Positions 21,909 through 28,976 of a DNA stretch of 30,865 bases are shown one piece after another. This stretch comes from a virus. The position numbers were made by a program, and so were the translations under genes. The notes below the pieces were generated by a model. That model saw only the letters and a list, made by a program, of their open reading frames with translations. It did no database searches and was not told the DNA's origin. Location of the stretch: IMG/VR virus record IMGVR_UViG_3300036806_000063, positions 1 through 30,865 of that record; one strand, 5' to 3'. The stretch's first letter is position 1, and each line of letters starts with the position of its first letter.

Positions 21909-22634
21909 TCACGGCCCGATCGACGGCCCCATGATAAAGCCGAACTGTTGGTTCGGCCGCGCCGGCCCCGGCGGCACGAGCGACGCGCCAAGCGTCCGCC
22001 GCTGTTGCGGTTGTGCCGGATCGTAATACTGCGCAATGATACTCGCCGCGCGCGCCGCGAGGTTGACCGGCGGCGGCGCGGTCGTTGTGCCAGCGGTGAC
22101 CTTTGGCGCTCGAGGCTGTGGGTCGACCGTCGGATAATACCACGTCCGAATGAGATCGAGCGCCACCGCGGCCGGGCTCCGGGGCGGCGGCGTTACTACG
22201 GCCCCCGTCGTCACTTTCCGTGGCGGCACGGGCGGATCGACCGGCGCGTAATACCACACGCGAATGAGGTCGAGCGCCGCTTGGGCCGGCGAGTGCGGGA
22301 GGCCTGGTGTTGGTTGGGTTGACACCTGCGCGGCGATCTGGGGGGGCCGTTGTGGCGGAATGAACGGCGGTTCCCAGGTCGCGCGAATCAGCTCGGCGGT
22401 CGACGGATCCGGCGCACGCGGAATCGACGTCGCGACCTGCGTCGTCGGCGTGGCGGTTTGGTACAGCGGGATAATGACGGGCACGAGGCACGCGGCCACG
22501 GCGGCCTGCGTTTGTCGGTCCGCCAGCGCCGGCGGGAGTGTCGGCGTCCCGGCGTTGGCCGGAACGGTGGCGCTGGTCGCCGGAGGGATGACGGTGACGG
22601 GCGAGTAGAACACGCCCGGCGAGTAGAAGTTCAC
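21909..22634 (-). CDS. Proline-rich repeat protein with four 38-41-residue units
   Basis: The protein has 241 residues and about four imperfect repeats: LIRATWEPPFIPPQRPPQIA, LDLIRVWYYAPVDPPVPPRK, LDLIRTWYYPTVDPQPRAPK, and the shorter AASIIAQYYDPAQPQQR. Each unit is a short helix with Trp-Tyr-Tyr, then a Pro-rich segment with Val/Thr-Thr turns. Spacing is 41, 38 and 38 codons. The start is a GTG at 22634, with GGAGGG 6 bases upstream; an ATG at 22640 would place that sequence in contact with the codon and is less likely. It sits just before the portal gene. Function unknown, perhaps a structural or connector-associated protein. Confidence 0.7.
   Translation of the reverse strand: MNFYSPGVFYSPVTVIPPATSATVPANAGTPTLPPALADRQTQAAVAACLVPVIIPLYQTATPTTQVATSIPRAPDPSTAELIRATWEPPFIPPQRPPQIAAQVSTQPTPGLPHSPAQAALDLIRVWYYAPVDPPVPPRKVTTGAVVTPPPRSPAAVALDLIRTWYYPTVDPQPRAPKVTAGTTTAPPPVNLAARAASIIAQYYDPAQPQQRRTLGASLVPPGPARPNQQFGFIMGPSIGP
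22000..22410 (-). repeat. Tandem imperfect repeats inside the proline-rich gene
   Basis: The motif cgaatgag or close variants (encoding the Leu-Ile-Arg or Ile-Ile-Ala helix) recurs at 22384, 22261, 22147 and 22033, that is every 123, 114 and 114 bases. The repeats are diverged at DNA level but the encoded Trp-Tyr-Tyr and Pro-rich core is kept. Confidence 0.7.
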
Positions 22635-22674
22635 GACCATCCCTCCGACGGTGTGGCCCCGCGATGCTACAGAA

Positions 22675-22977
22675 TTACGATACCGTGCCCGTGATCGACA
22701 CGGTAATCGAGAGCGATACCTGCGGCTGCGGCGCGCTGTCGACGTCCTTCTGCGCATCGCCGACCGGCGTGCCCTTGTCCTTGTGGTCGCGCGCGATCCG
22801 GTCGCGGGTGTCCTTCAACTTCGCCTCGGCCGGGTCGAGGATGAACTTCGCCGCGTGGTGGGCCACGTTCCGAACGACGGTTTGATCGTCGCTCGAGAGC
22901 GCCGGGTCGTGCACCTTGGCGTTGAGCTGCTCGCGCACGTCGTTGAGACTGCCCGACGCGCTGAATGAGAATTCCAT
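22675..22977 (-). CDS. Small hypothetical protein
   Basis: The gene encodes 100 residues starting MEFSFSASGSLNDVREQLNA at ATG 22977 with GGAG about 10 bases upstream. A helical, charged central part (DQTVVRNVAHHAAKFILDPA, then AEAKLKDTRDRIARDHKDKG) is followed by a beta end, QVSLSITVSITGTV. The strand-helix-strand pattern suggests a compact alpha/beta domain. It lies in the accessory block upstream of the portal. Family not recognised. Confidence 0.7.
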   Translation of the reverse strand: MEFSFSASGSLNDVREQLNAKVHDPALSSDDQTVVRNVAHHAAKFILDPAEAKLKDTRDRIARDHKDKGTPVGDAQKDVDSAPQPQVSLSITVSITGTVS

Positions 22978-23058
22978 GATGACAAATCTCCGAAGAGGAA
23001 AAGCCAGAGAGACGGGGGTGAACGGCGCGTGCAAACGCGGGTACAACGGGACGACGAC

Positions 23059-23544
23059 TTACAACTCGGCGTACGTGACGCCGGTGTTCCAGCCGGAGAG
23101 CGTGCCAGCCGCGGCCGGCAGATGCAGGCCGAGGCCCGACGCGGAGCTCGCCGACATCATGAGTTGCTCGTCGGGCGTTGGCGTCCAGAGATAGCCGTTC
23201 AAGACGCTGAACGTATCCGGGATGATGACTGTCTTGGCGCCGGCGCCTTCCGCCGATGCGTTCACCCCGGCGGTGCCGGCGGCGCCAGCCGCGCCGCCCG
23301 TGATCTGTGCCGCGCCGTCGAGGAGCACGCTCTTCGCGGGTGTGGCAGATGTGACCGTGGGGAACGCGGATACTTGGGTGTTCCACTGGATCCGCTGTTG
23401 CACGCTCGACGTGACGCCGGCCTGGGTCGCCCAGCCGCGCAAGACGCGGAACGACGCCGTCGTTCCAGGGTTGATGAAGACGAGCGTCACCGCCTGGTTT
23501 GCCAGCGTGAGGTTGACGCCGTTGACCGTGTATACGCCGCGCAT
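23059..23544 (-). CDS. Hypothetical structural-type protein
   Basis: The protein has 161 residues starting MRGVYTVNGVNLTLANQAVT, with TAGGAG 9 bases before ATG 23544. It is beta-rich and Ala/Thr/Gly-rich with no charged clusters, as in phage fibre or capsid surface proteins: TASFRVLRGWATQAGVTSSV and AGAAGTAGVNASAEGAGAKT, ending AAGTLSGWNTGVTYAEL. No signal peptide or membrane helix. Composition and context (next to adhesin-like and lectin-like genes) suggest a virion surface component. This is inference; no family is recognised. Confidence 0.7.
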   Translation of the reverse strand: MRGVYTVNGVNLTLANQAVTLVFINPGTTASFRVLRGWATQAGVTSSVQQRIQWNTQVSAFPTVTSATPAKSVLLDGAAQITGGAAGAAGTAGVNASAEGAGAKTVIIPDTFSVLNGYLWTPTPDEQLMMSASSASGLGLHLPAAAGTLSGWNTGVTYAEL

Positions 23545-23632
23545 GAGTGTCGTCTCCTACGATCAAGCTGATACCGATGGCTGATTCGCGTAGGGCGCGT
23601 CATGCGGGTGCTGAGGGGACGAGCGCGGCGAC

Positions 23633-23905
23633 TTATCGAGGCATCCCGTCCGTGAAACTCGTGGGCGGCAGGATCGTCGCCCACTGATTGCCACAGTCAA
23701 GACAATAACGATCTTGGACGCGCGGCACTAGCGCCCCGTGCTCGAGGTGCCCATCGAGCTTGAACCGATGGGGGAGTTGCGTGGTCTGCACGCCAACGTT
23801 CCCGCCCAGGCAGTGCGGGCAAATAAGCGCCGTGTCGAGCGGTCGGGCCTGCGCTGCTGCCTCTTTCGGGTCGAGGCGTTTTCCGTTGACGATGATGGCG
23901 AGCAT
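23633..23905 (-). CDS. Zinc-ribbon protein
   Basis: This 90-residue protein has two Cys knuckles: CPHC at residues 29-32 and YCLDCGNQW with Cys68 and Cys71. Together they form a four-cysteine zinc-binding site. Between them lie His-rich strands (PHRFKLDGHLEHGALV). Such small ribbons occur in transcription or RNA-processing factors and as structural zinc modules in phage proteins; the sequence does not discriminate. ATG 23905 has no strong ribosome binding site. Coding direction and codon use match the neighbours. Confidence 0.7.
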   Translation of the reverse strand: MLAIIVNGKRLDPKEAAAQARPLDTALICPHCLGGNVGVQTTQLPHRFKLDGHLEHGALVPRVQDRYCLDCGNQWATILPPTSFTDGMPR

Positions 23906-23923
23906 TTGGAGGGGGACGATCTC

Positions 23924-24622
23924 CTATTGGGCGACGAGCGCCTGATACTGCGGTGAGTGTTGGAGGTCGTAGACTTGCCCTGCGCCGGCCGCCGCCGCCG
24001 CTTTCAATGAGATCGCGGCGGCGGCCCACCCAGAGAGCGAAGCCGGCGCAGTCATGAACGATGTGACGGACGTCGCAGTCGTCTGCAACGAATCGAGAAC
24101 GGCCGTCTGATTCGCCGAGCCGTCGACGCGCACGGTAAACCCGGTATCGGCCGTCGGCGACGAAAAGATCCCGGTCACACCTACGATCACGGCCTCGTTG
24201 TCCTGCGATGGGACAATCGGCGTGCCGAAGGCCGGAACGGTCGTTGTGCCTTGCGCGCTTTGGAATTGATCGAAGGCGGCGGCAGCGCAGCCGCTGAGCT
24301 CCACAATGTCGAGCGTGATTGTTGACGGATTGCTCGCGAGGGTGCTCGTCACGGTGTTCGCGCCGCCGGACGCGATGTTCTCGGCCACGTAGATGATCGT
24401 GACCTTGTCTTGATTCGTGTTTTTCCGAATCGCGCGTTGCGTCCACGTGTTGAGGAGCGTGTCAGTCGGCGGCGACGGCGTTGCCAGGCTCCCGTTCCCG
24501 AACCAATGGAGGATCGCAACCAAGGTGCTGCCAGCACTCACGGGCGCGGCGTACGCGTTGGCGATGGTCGGGAGCGTGGGCTCCGTCGCCGATTTCCATG
24601 CTTGCAGATGCGCGATGGACAT
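23924..24622 (-). CDS. Ala/Thr-rich structural or adhesin-like protein
   Basis: This 232-residue protein starts MSIAHLQAWKSATEPTLPTI. It is a Gly/Ala/Thr-rich beta protein (APVSAGSTLVAILHWFGNGS, then KVTIIYVAENIASGGANTVT) with a hydrophobic helix near residues 197-213 (SGWAAAAISLKAAAAAGAGQ). Proteins of this form are common in phage virion decoration and host-recognition modules. ATG 24622 follows the lectin-like gene by 3 bases, suggesting co-translation. No catalytic motif is visible. Confidence 0.7.
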   Translation of the reverse strand: MSIAHLQAWKSATEPTLPTIANAYAAPVSAGSTLVAILHWFGNGSLATPSPPTDTLLNTWTQRAIRKNTNQDKVTIIYVAENIASGGANTVTSTLASNPSTITLDIVELSGCAAAAFDQFQSAQGTTTVPAFGTPIVPSQDNEAVIVGVTGIFSSPTADTGFTVRVDGSANQTAVLDSLQTTATSVTSFMTAPASLSGWAAAAISLKAAAAAGAGQVYDLQHSPQYQALVAQ

Positions 24623-24625
24623 GCG

Positions 24626-25849
24626 CTAGACCGCGTAGCCGTTGAGGAGAGACGGGCGCGTGCGTCCGATCGAAATCTCGGCGGTGTCGATCGTTTGATC
24701 GACGGTCGGCCCGTTGTTGATGTTCAACCGGAATTGGGGTTGCACGGTCACGTTCCATGTCCCGTTGGGAAAGAACGGCCCCGTCGTCGACGTGCCGTGC
24801 TGCACGCCGTCGACGTAGGCGTTGACCGTAATGGCCGACGTGTTGATGTTCAAGAACTCCAATACGAGAACGTGCCACGCCCCGTCAAAGTTTGGCCCGA
24901 GCGACGGAAGCTGATGATCGGTTGTGCCGCTGAACCCATCGTTGATGACGATGCGGAGCGGATAGCTGCCCGAGATCGGCTGACCTGAACTGCCGTTCTC
25001 GAACATGATTTCGATCGTGCCCTGCCCGCCGTGTGACGTGCTCTGTACGGCGATGAACGTGAACTTGTATTCGCAGGATGATCCGATGTTCGAGCTGAGG
25101 CCGCCCCCAGGCTTCCATCCGCTCGACAGTTTGAACATCTGCCGCACGTAGAACTTGTCGGTGTAGGCCGCGTGTGGCGGGTTGAGAATCGCCGCCATGC
25201 CGACTTGCAGATTGTCCGAGACGCCGGACGACGGGCGGCCCGGCTGCGTGATGCGCCAGACCTGCTCGCCGGTCGGACCGGCGAGGGGCAGCGACTGATA
25301 GTTGACGGCTGGCGGATTGCCGGGGCCCGAGGACGCGCTCCCGAACACAGTATTGCCGCCGCCGTTCCAGCCGTAAAACATGGCCGTGCTCGGGATCGGC
25401 ACGACGGAGTTACTGGGATCGCCGGTCGTACCGTTCCACTCGCAAAAGCCGAGAAAGTGCGGGACCGTATCGAAGGACTGGAAGTTCGAATGTCCGTCGT
25501 CGGCGAGCGCGGTGACCGCGACCGGCGTCGTCTGCCCTGCGGTAATGTTGAACGATGCGAAGTCCGTTACGGCTGAGCCGATGCCGAACCCGAGCGGCGG
25601 TTGATACCGCCACGTATACGGGCCAGCCGCGAGGGGCGCGGTGAGCGTGCCGCTGCCACTGAGCGCCGACGAGGCGAGGAGGTTCGTTGCTGTCGCGTCC
25701 CACAGCTCGAAGACACCGCCGCCGACAGTGGCGCCGCCGACTTCGTTCGTGACCGCGACCGAAAAGAAACCGGTCGCTGGGCCGGCGACCGTGTTCGTGT
25801 ACGCGACGGAACGCGCCATGCGTGGAACGAGGATGTAGGGCGCGCCCAC
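24626..25849 (-). CDS. Lectin-like structural protein with LamG/concanavalin-type C-terminus
   Basis: The protein has 407 residues. Residues about 20-120 form a beta-rich N-terminal domain of the carbohydrate-binding or Ig type (VFELWDATATNLLASSALSG). The second part, about 180-400, has the alternating strand pattern of concanavalin-A-like/LamG jelly rolls: SGVSDNLQVGMAAILNPPHA, FYVRQMFKLSSGWKPGGGLS, WHVLVLEFLNINTSAITVNA, YVDGVQHGTS. GTG 25849 has GAGGAG 7 bases upstream. It may bind host surface glycans, or be a head decoration protein, but no binding residue can be named. Confidence 0.72.
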   Translation of the reverse strand: MGAPYILVPRMARSVAYTNTVAGPATGFFSVAVTNEVGGATVGGGVFELWDATATNLLASSALSGSGTLTAPLAAGPYTWRYQPPLGFGIGSAVTDFASFNITAGQTTPVAVTALADDGHSNFQSFDTVPHFLGFCEWNGTTGDPSNSVVPIPSTAMFYGWNGGGNTVFGSASSGPGNPPAVNYQSLPLAGPTGEQVWRITQPGRPSSGVSDNLQVGMAAILNPPHAAYTDKFYVRQMFKLSSGWKPGGGLSSNIGSSCEYKFTFIAVQSTSHGGQGTIEIMFENGSSGQPISGSYPLRIVINDGFSGTTDHQLPSLGPNFDGAWHVLVLEFLNINTSAITVNAYVDGVQHGTSTTGPFFPNGTWNVTVQPQFRLNINNGPTVDQTIDTAEISIGRTRPSLLNGYAV

Positions 25850-25864
25850 GGTTCGCTCCTCGGC

Positions 25865-26191
25865 TTACAGAATGGCTTTGATCGTGCTCGCGGCCGCGGT
25901 CGTCGACGACGATCGCACGCGCCGAATCCGAACGTCGATGCGGTAGTACGCGGGAACTCCCGGCAGTGTTTGAATGGACCCGTCCATACACACGAACGAG
26001 ATGTCCGCTTGGACGGTCAGAAAAAAGGCTTTCGCGATGACGGCCACGCCGGCGGCGTTGTAGATGTTGTCATCGGTGTCGCTCGCGAGGATGTCTTTCG
26101 CATTCATGCCTTCGCCGGGCGAGTAGACGCGAATGCCGCGACCCGTGTTGACCGTGGCGTATGGGTCGAGCGCGACAACAGGATCGGCCAT
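25865..26191 (-). CDS. Hypothetical protein in structural block
   Basis: The gene encodes 108 residues starting MADPVVALDPYATVNTGRGI. It is beta-rich, with AGVAVIAKAFFLTVQADISF and YYRIDVRIRRVRSSSTTAAA near the end. GAGG lies about 11 bases before the ATG. The 15-base spacing to the lectin-like gene suggests a shared transcript. The size and strand content suit a small virion protein such as a cementing or adaptor subunit, but this is inference. Confidence 0.68.
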   Translation of the reverse strand: MADPVVALDPYATVNTGRGIRVYSPGEGMNAKDILASDTDDNIYNAAGVAVIAKAFFLTVQADISFVCMDGSIQTLPGVPAYYRIDVRIRRVRSSSTTAAASTIKAIL

Positions 26192-26306
26192 TGGCGAACG
26201 AGCCTCGAGCGGGCGGCGACGGGCTGACGCGCGTCCTGCATCCTACCTCGGTGAAACTACGGGCGCACCGTCGCGCCCGCAAATCGCACCGAGACGTCCG
26301 CGCCGT

Positions 26307-26966
26307 TTACGGCGCTCCGCGGTCCTCGGTGTCGCTCGCCGCGCCGGCGGGTTCGGCCGCCGGTTCCGAGACGCCATCGGGTGCGATCGTGGTGTCGGCG
26401 TCTTCTTCGAGATCCATGCACGCATCGAAGGCGCCGCCGTTCACCGTCTTGAAGCGGTCGAGCTCCGGTTGCCAGTTCGCGCCGGCATCGCCGGGATCGT
26501 GCACGAGGAACGCCGGACACTCGACCACGGAAATTTCGTCGTAGAGGTCGTTCAGGTCTTTGTTATAGGCCTTCGGGTCGACGAGGTTGAATTGATTGGG
26601 ATCGATCTCGCGCTCGTCGGTGTCCTTTCCCTCTTTGTCCTGCTTGAACAGCGCCGAGCCGTCGGGCTTCTTGGCGTACACCGGCGTCGGCTGGCCGGCC
26701 TGCGGGTGTCCCTCGGGATACCGCTCTTTGTGCGTCTCGAGCAAATCGCCTTGCTGGCGCTGGACTTCCTCCATCGCCGCCGTGATCGCGCGGCGCTGCT
26801 GGCCGAGCTTCCGCGCGAACTTGCCGGTGATGTCGTCGCGCGCCTGCATTTTCTGGATGCCCATGAGGATGACGGGCATACGCTTGTTCGCGAGGTAGAA
26901 CCGGATCGTGTTGTTCGCGACGGTCGCGGGATGCTTCGCCGAACGGATCGGTGAGACTTTGGTCAT
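26307..26966 (-). CDS. Hypothetical protein, acidic tail, coupled to Cys-cluster gene
   Basis: This 219-residue protein starts at ATG 26966, overlapping the TGA of the YkgJ-like gene (ATGA). It has a basic N-terminus (TKVSPIRSAKHPATVANNTI), a helical region (ARKLGQQRRAITAAMEEVQR), a charged Pro/Gln/Tyr-rich middle with EGHPQAGQPTPVYAKKPDG, and NDLYDEISVVECPAFLVHDP with the aromatic/Cys motif. It ends in an acidic, disordered tail (EEDADTTIAPDGVSEPAAEP). A small hairpin (GCGCCG with CGGCGC, 26300-26315) spans its stop. The family is unknown; it is made in step with the Cys-cluster protein. Confidence 0.7.
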   Translation of the reverse strand: MTKVSPIRSAKHPATVANNTIRFYLANKRMPVILMGIQKMQARDDITGKFARKLGQQRRAITAAMEEVQRQQGDLLETHKERYPEGHPQAGQPTPVYAKKPDGSALFKQDKEGKDTDEREIDPNQFNLVDPKAYNKDLNDLYDEISVVECPAFLVHDPGDAGANWQPELDRFKTVNGGAFDACMDLEEDADTTIAPDGVSEPAAEPAGAASDTEDRGAP

Positions 26967-27334
26967 GCGCGTTTTCTCTCGAAAAGGGGAAGTTGACGAG
27001 ACGGGGGAATTGGTTGAACGAACGAGCAGTGCGAGCACGCGCCTCCGCGACCGTAGCCGGGATAGTCGCTGCACATTTTGGGGCGATTGTTATAGATCGA
27101 ACACAGTCCATTGCGCAAATGTTTGCACGTGTAGCGCGGGCTGGTCTCGTCGTCCTCGTCGATCCGAATGACCATCTCGGCAATCGTGATGATGTCGAGG
27201 TCGTTCCGACTCCGATCGGCCTCGGGGCGCTGGAGCGCGACAGCGTAAAGTTCGGCGATTGTTCCCGGCGCATGATTGAGCGGGAAATCCTCGCAGCATC
27301 GGCCGCCGCACTGCACCGAACAGGGGTCGTCCAC
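26963..27334 (-). CDS. YkgJ-like Cys-cluster (metal-chelating) protein
   Basis: This 123-residue protein has nine cysteines. The pattern CSVQCGGRCC (Cys5, 9, 13, 14) is followed by C70-K-H, GLCSIYNNRPKMCSDYPGYG (Cys78, Cys88) and ACSHC (Cys100, Cys103), which is the signature of the YkgJ/UPF0153 family thought to bind zinc or iron-sulfur. The start is taken as GTG 27334, one base after the GT gene stop. The gene is coupled to the next one by an ATGA overlap. In bacteria such proteins have no settled function. The neighbouring glycosyltransferase and methyltransferase suggest a linked modification step, which is inference. Confidence 0.82.
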   Translation of the reverse strand: MDDPCSVQCGGRCCEDFPLNHAPGTIAELYAVALQRPEADRSRNDLDIITIAEMVIRIDEDDETSPRYTCKHLRNGLCSIYNNRPKMCSDYPGYGRGGACSHCSFVQPIPPSRQLPLFERKRA

Positions 27335-27335
27335 C

Positions 27336-28010
27336 TTACACGCCCCACGCGGTAAGCGTGTTCTGAACCTGCTTCAATTTGTCGGCGCTCGTCGTCCGGT
27401 AGATGTGCCAGAAGTAGACGGGCGGGATCTCGAGCCGCTTACAGAGGTCGAGCCAGGCGACGACCTTGAGCCCGTAGCGCGCCTCGTTGCACGCGATCAC
27501 ATAGTCGTCGATGAGATGCGCGCGTGACACGCCGCCGGCGATCTCGACGACCTGGGGATGGATGGCGTCGAGAATGCTGTCGATAGTGAGAATGCGCGGC
27601 CACTCCCACACATCGCGGCACCAGTCCGAGGACACGTTCATCCAATTGCCGGGGGAGATGAATCGGCCGTCGCGCCGGAACCACGGGTTCGCGGCAAAGC
27701 GAATCGTTGAGCGGTCGAGGCCGTGATGGAGGACCGTGTCTTTCGATAGGTGCGCCGTGACGTCGGGGGCGTCGGGATGAATGAGCGCGTCGGCGTCGAA
27801 GAACAACGACCAATCGTCGTCTCGGTCGAGGCTGAGTTGCCCCACCTGAAATTTCTCCATCGTCACCGGCCAGCACGGCCAGCGGCGCTCGGTAATAACG
27901 ACGAACTCGGCGCCGATCTTCCGCGCGTAGTTCTTGAGCAGTGGGAAAGTGAGCGCGGTGATCTCTGGCTCGTAGTCGTCGACCGAGAGCGTGTAGAGCG
28001 TCTTGTTCAT
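27336..28010 (-). CDS. Glycosyltransferase-like protein (GT-A type)
   Basis: This 224-residue protein resembles GT-A glycosyltransferases of the GMA12/GT34-like or related type. The start MNKTLYTLSVDDYEPEITAL leads to a Rossmann-like strand-helix run, with the metal- and sugar-nucleotide-binding D-x-D as DAD at residues 72-74 (SLFFDADALIHPD), then APDVTAHLSKDTVLHHGLDR. Tyr/Trp-rich segments and PPVYFWHIYRTTSADKLKQV close the domain. No membrane helix. ATG 28010 overlaps the methyltransferase TGA (ATGA). It may glycosylate a virion protein, phage DNA base or host glycan; substrate unknown. Confidence 0.8.
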   Translation of the reverse strand: MNKTLYTLSVDDYEPEITALTFPLLKNYARKIGAEFVVITERRWPCWPVTMEKFQVGQLSLDRDDDWSLFFDADALIHPDAPDVTAHLSKDTVLHHGLDRSTIRFAANPWFRRDGRFISPGNWMNVSSDWCRDVWEWPRILTIDSILDAIHPQVVEIAGGVSRAHLIDDYVIACNEARYGLKVVAWLDLCKRLEIPPVYFWHIYRTTSADKLKQVQNTLTAWGV

Positions 28011-28594
28011 GGGTGCGACACGTAGGGGCGGAGGACGACGATCGAATCAACGAGGGTCGAGAGATCGAAGGGCGTGCCGTTACAGAACCGCGTGACTGCT
28101 TCGGCGACGTCGGGATAATCAAAGTCGTGCAGCGCAATCGTGCCGGTCTGTTTCACGAGACGATCGGCGTGTCGAAGGTCGCGCTCCACAGAGCCGACGT
28201 CGTGCGATCCGTCGATGAACACGAGGTCGAAACTCTCTTCGCGTAAGAGTGGGCAGGCGACGTCGGCCGCGCCGATGATGGCGCACACGCGGTCGCGCAC
28301 GCCGTGCTCGGTGAGTTGGTCGATGAAATGGCCGGCCGTGTCGATGCGCGTCGGGTCGATGCGATCGACGAGCGGCGCGAGGAATGACGGCGCGCCCGGT
28401 TGATGTTCGGCGGATCCGCGGTGATGGTCGACCGAGACGACGAGTTTCGCCGAACGCGCGAGCGCGACCGTCGAGCGGCCAAGAAAGGATCCGATCTCGA
28501 GCACGACGAGATCGCGGGCGAGCGCGGTGAGGTAATCCGCTTCATTCGCCCTGAGCCAGCCCGGCGGAAGGTCGTCCGGCACGATGTCGCTCAT
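28007..28594 (-). CDS. Class I SAM-dependent methyltransferase (Methyltransf_24-like)
   Basis: This 195-residue enzyme has a Rossmann fold. Motif I is VLEIGSFLGRSTVALARS (residues 31-48), the acidic end of strand 2 is VVSVDHH (52-58), and FDLVFIDGSHDVGSVERDLR (122-141) holds the motif typical of the Methyltransf_24 family. IALHDFDYPDVAEA follows at about 153-166. ATG 28594 overlaps the TGA of the previous gene (ATGA), so the N-terminus starts MSDIVPDDLPPGW; the longer upstream reading is Arg-rich and spurious. Such enzymes in phages often methylate sugars or small molecules, so it may act with the adjacent glycosyltransferase. Confidence 0.88.
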   Translation of the reverse strand: MSDIVPDDLPPGWLRANEADYLTALARDLVVLEIGSFLGRSTVALARSAKLVVSVDHHRGSAEHQPGAPSFLAPLVDRIDPTRIDTAGHFIDQLTEHGVRDRVCAIIGAADVACPLLREESFDLVFIDGSHDVGSVERDLRHADRLVKQTGTIALHDFDYPDVAEAVTRFCNGTPFDLSTLVDSIVVLRPYVSHP

Positions 28595-28842
28595 TCTTTC
28601 CTCGCGAGCTGCTCGTGGAGATCCGCGATCGTCTGCTCGCGCTCGTACGCCAAGTTCTGCCAATACCGAGCGCCGGTGCGGTAGATCGCGAGCGCCTCGG
28701 CGACCGGGACGATGATCGAGCCGTGTCCGGTCGTGTCGACAACGGCGGTAATGTTGATGTTCACGCCGCCGTCGACGAGCGGCACCTTTGCGCCGTCCGC
28801 CATCTGCACGAACATGTTGCCGTGCTCGTCGCGCTGAATCAT
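28591..28842 (-). CDS. Small hypothetical protein before methyltransferase
   Basis: The gene encodes 83 residues from ATG 28842 (MIQRDEHGNMFVQMADGAKV). An upstream GTG at 28884 would add 14 residues; neither start has a good ribosome binding site, so the start is uncertain. It is beta-rich at first (VNINITAVVDTTGHGSIIVP), ending in a charged helix (YEREQTIADLHEQLARKE). It is coupled to the methyltransferase by ATGA. No family is recognised; it may be a small structural or accessory protein of the same module. Confidence 0.65.
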   Translation of the reverse strand: MIQRDEHGNMFVQMADGAKVPLVDGGVNINITAVVDTTGHGSIIVPVAEALAIYRTGARYWQNLAYEREQTIADLHEQLARKE

Positions 28843-28894
28843 ACGCGGGCTGTGAGAGAATGGTGAAAAGACTGGTGAAGACACGCACCGCCCC

Positions 28895-28912
28895 CGATCG
28901 ACGAATCGACCG
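28895..28912 (-). other. Hairpin with UUCG-type loop
   Basis: On the minus strand CGGTCGA and TCGATCG pair over 7 bp (one G-T wobble) around a TTCG loop, a very stable RNA hairpin form. No T tract follows. It lies between the two-repeat gene at 28970-29770 and the 83-residue gene and could stabilise the upstream mRNA or slow transcription. Confidence 0.45.
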
Positions 28913-28939
28913 AGAGCGGTGAGAGGGAGCGCAGACCTT

Positions 28940-28976
28940 CGCGTAACGCGCGTGGCACGGTGGCGATCGTTACGCG
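28940..28976 (-). other. 9-bp inverted repeat at a gene end
   Basis: CGCGTAACG (28940-28948) and CGTTACGCG (28968-28976) are perfect complements with a 19-base loop, and the stem spans the TAA at 28970-28972. It may form an mRNA 3' structure for the 266-residue gene. No T tract follows on the minus strand. Confidence 0.45.

Noticed and set aside
26262-26315. Short GC hairpins near the end of the 219-residue gene as a terminator
   Set aside because: The stems are only 6-7 bp and no T tract follows on the minus strand, so termination is not supported.
28595-28888. N-terminal extension of the methyltransferase by 98 codons
   Set aside because: The extension is Arg-rich, overlaps another plausible gene and ignores the ATGA-coupled start at 28594.
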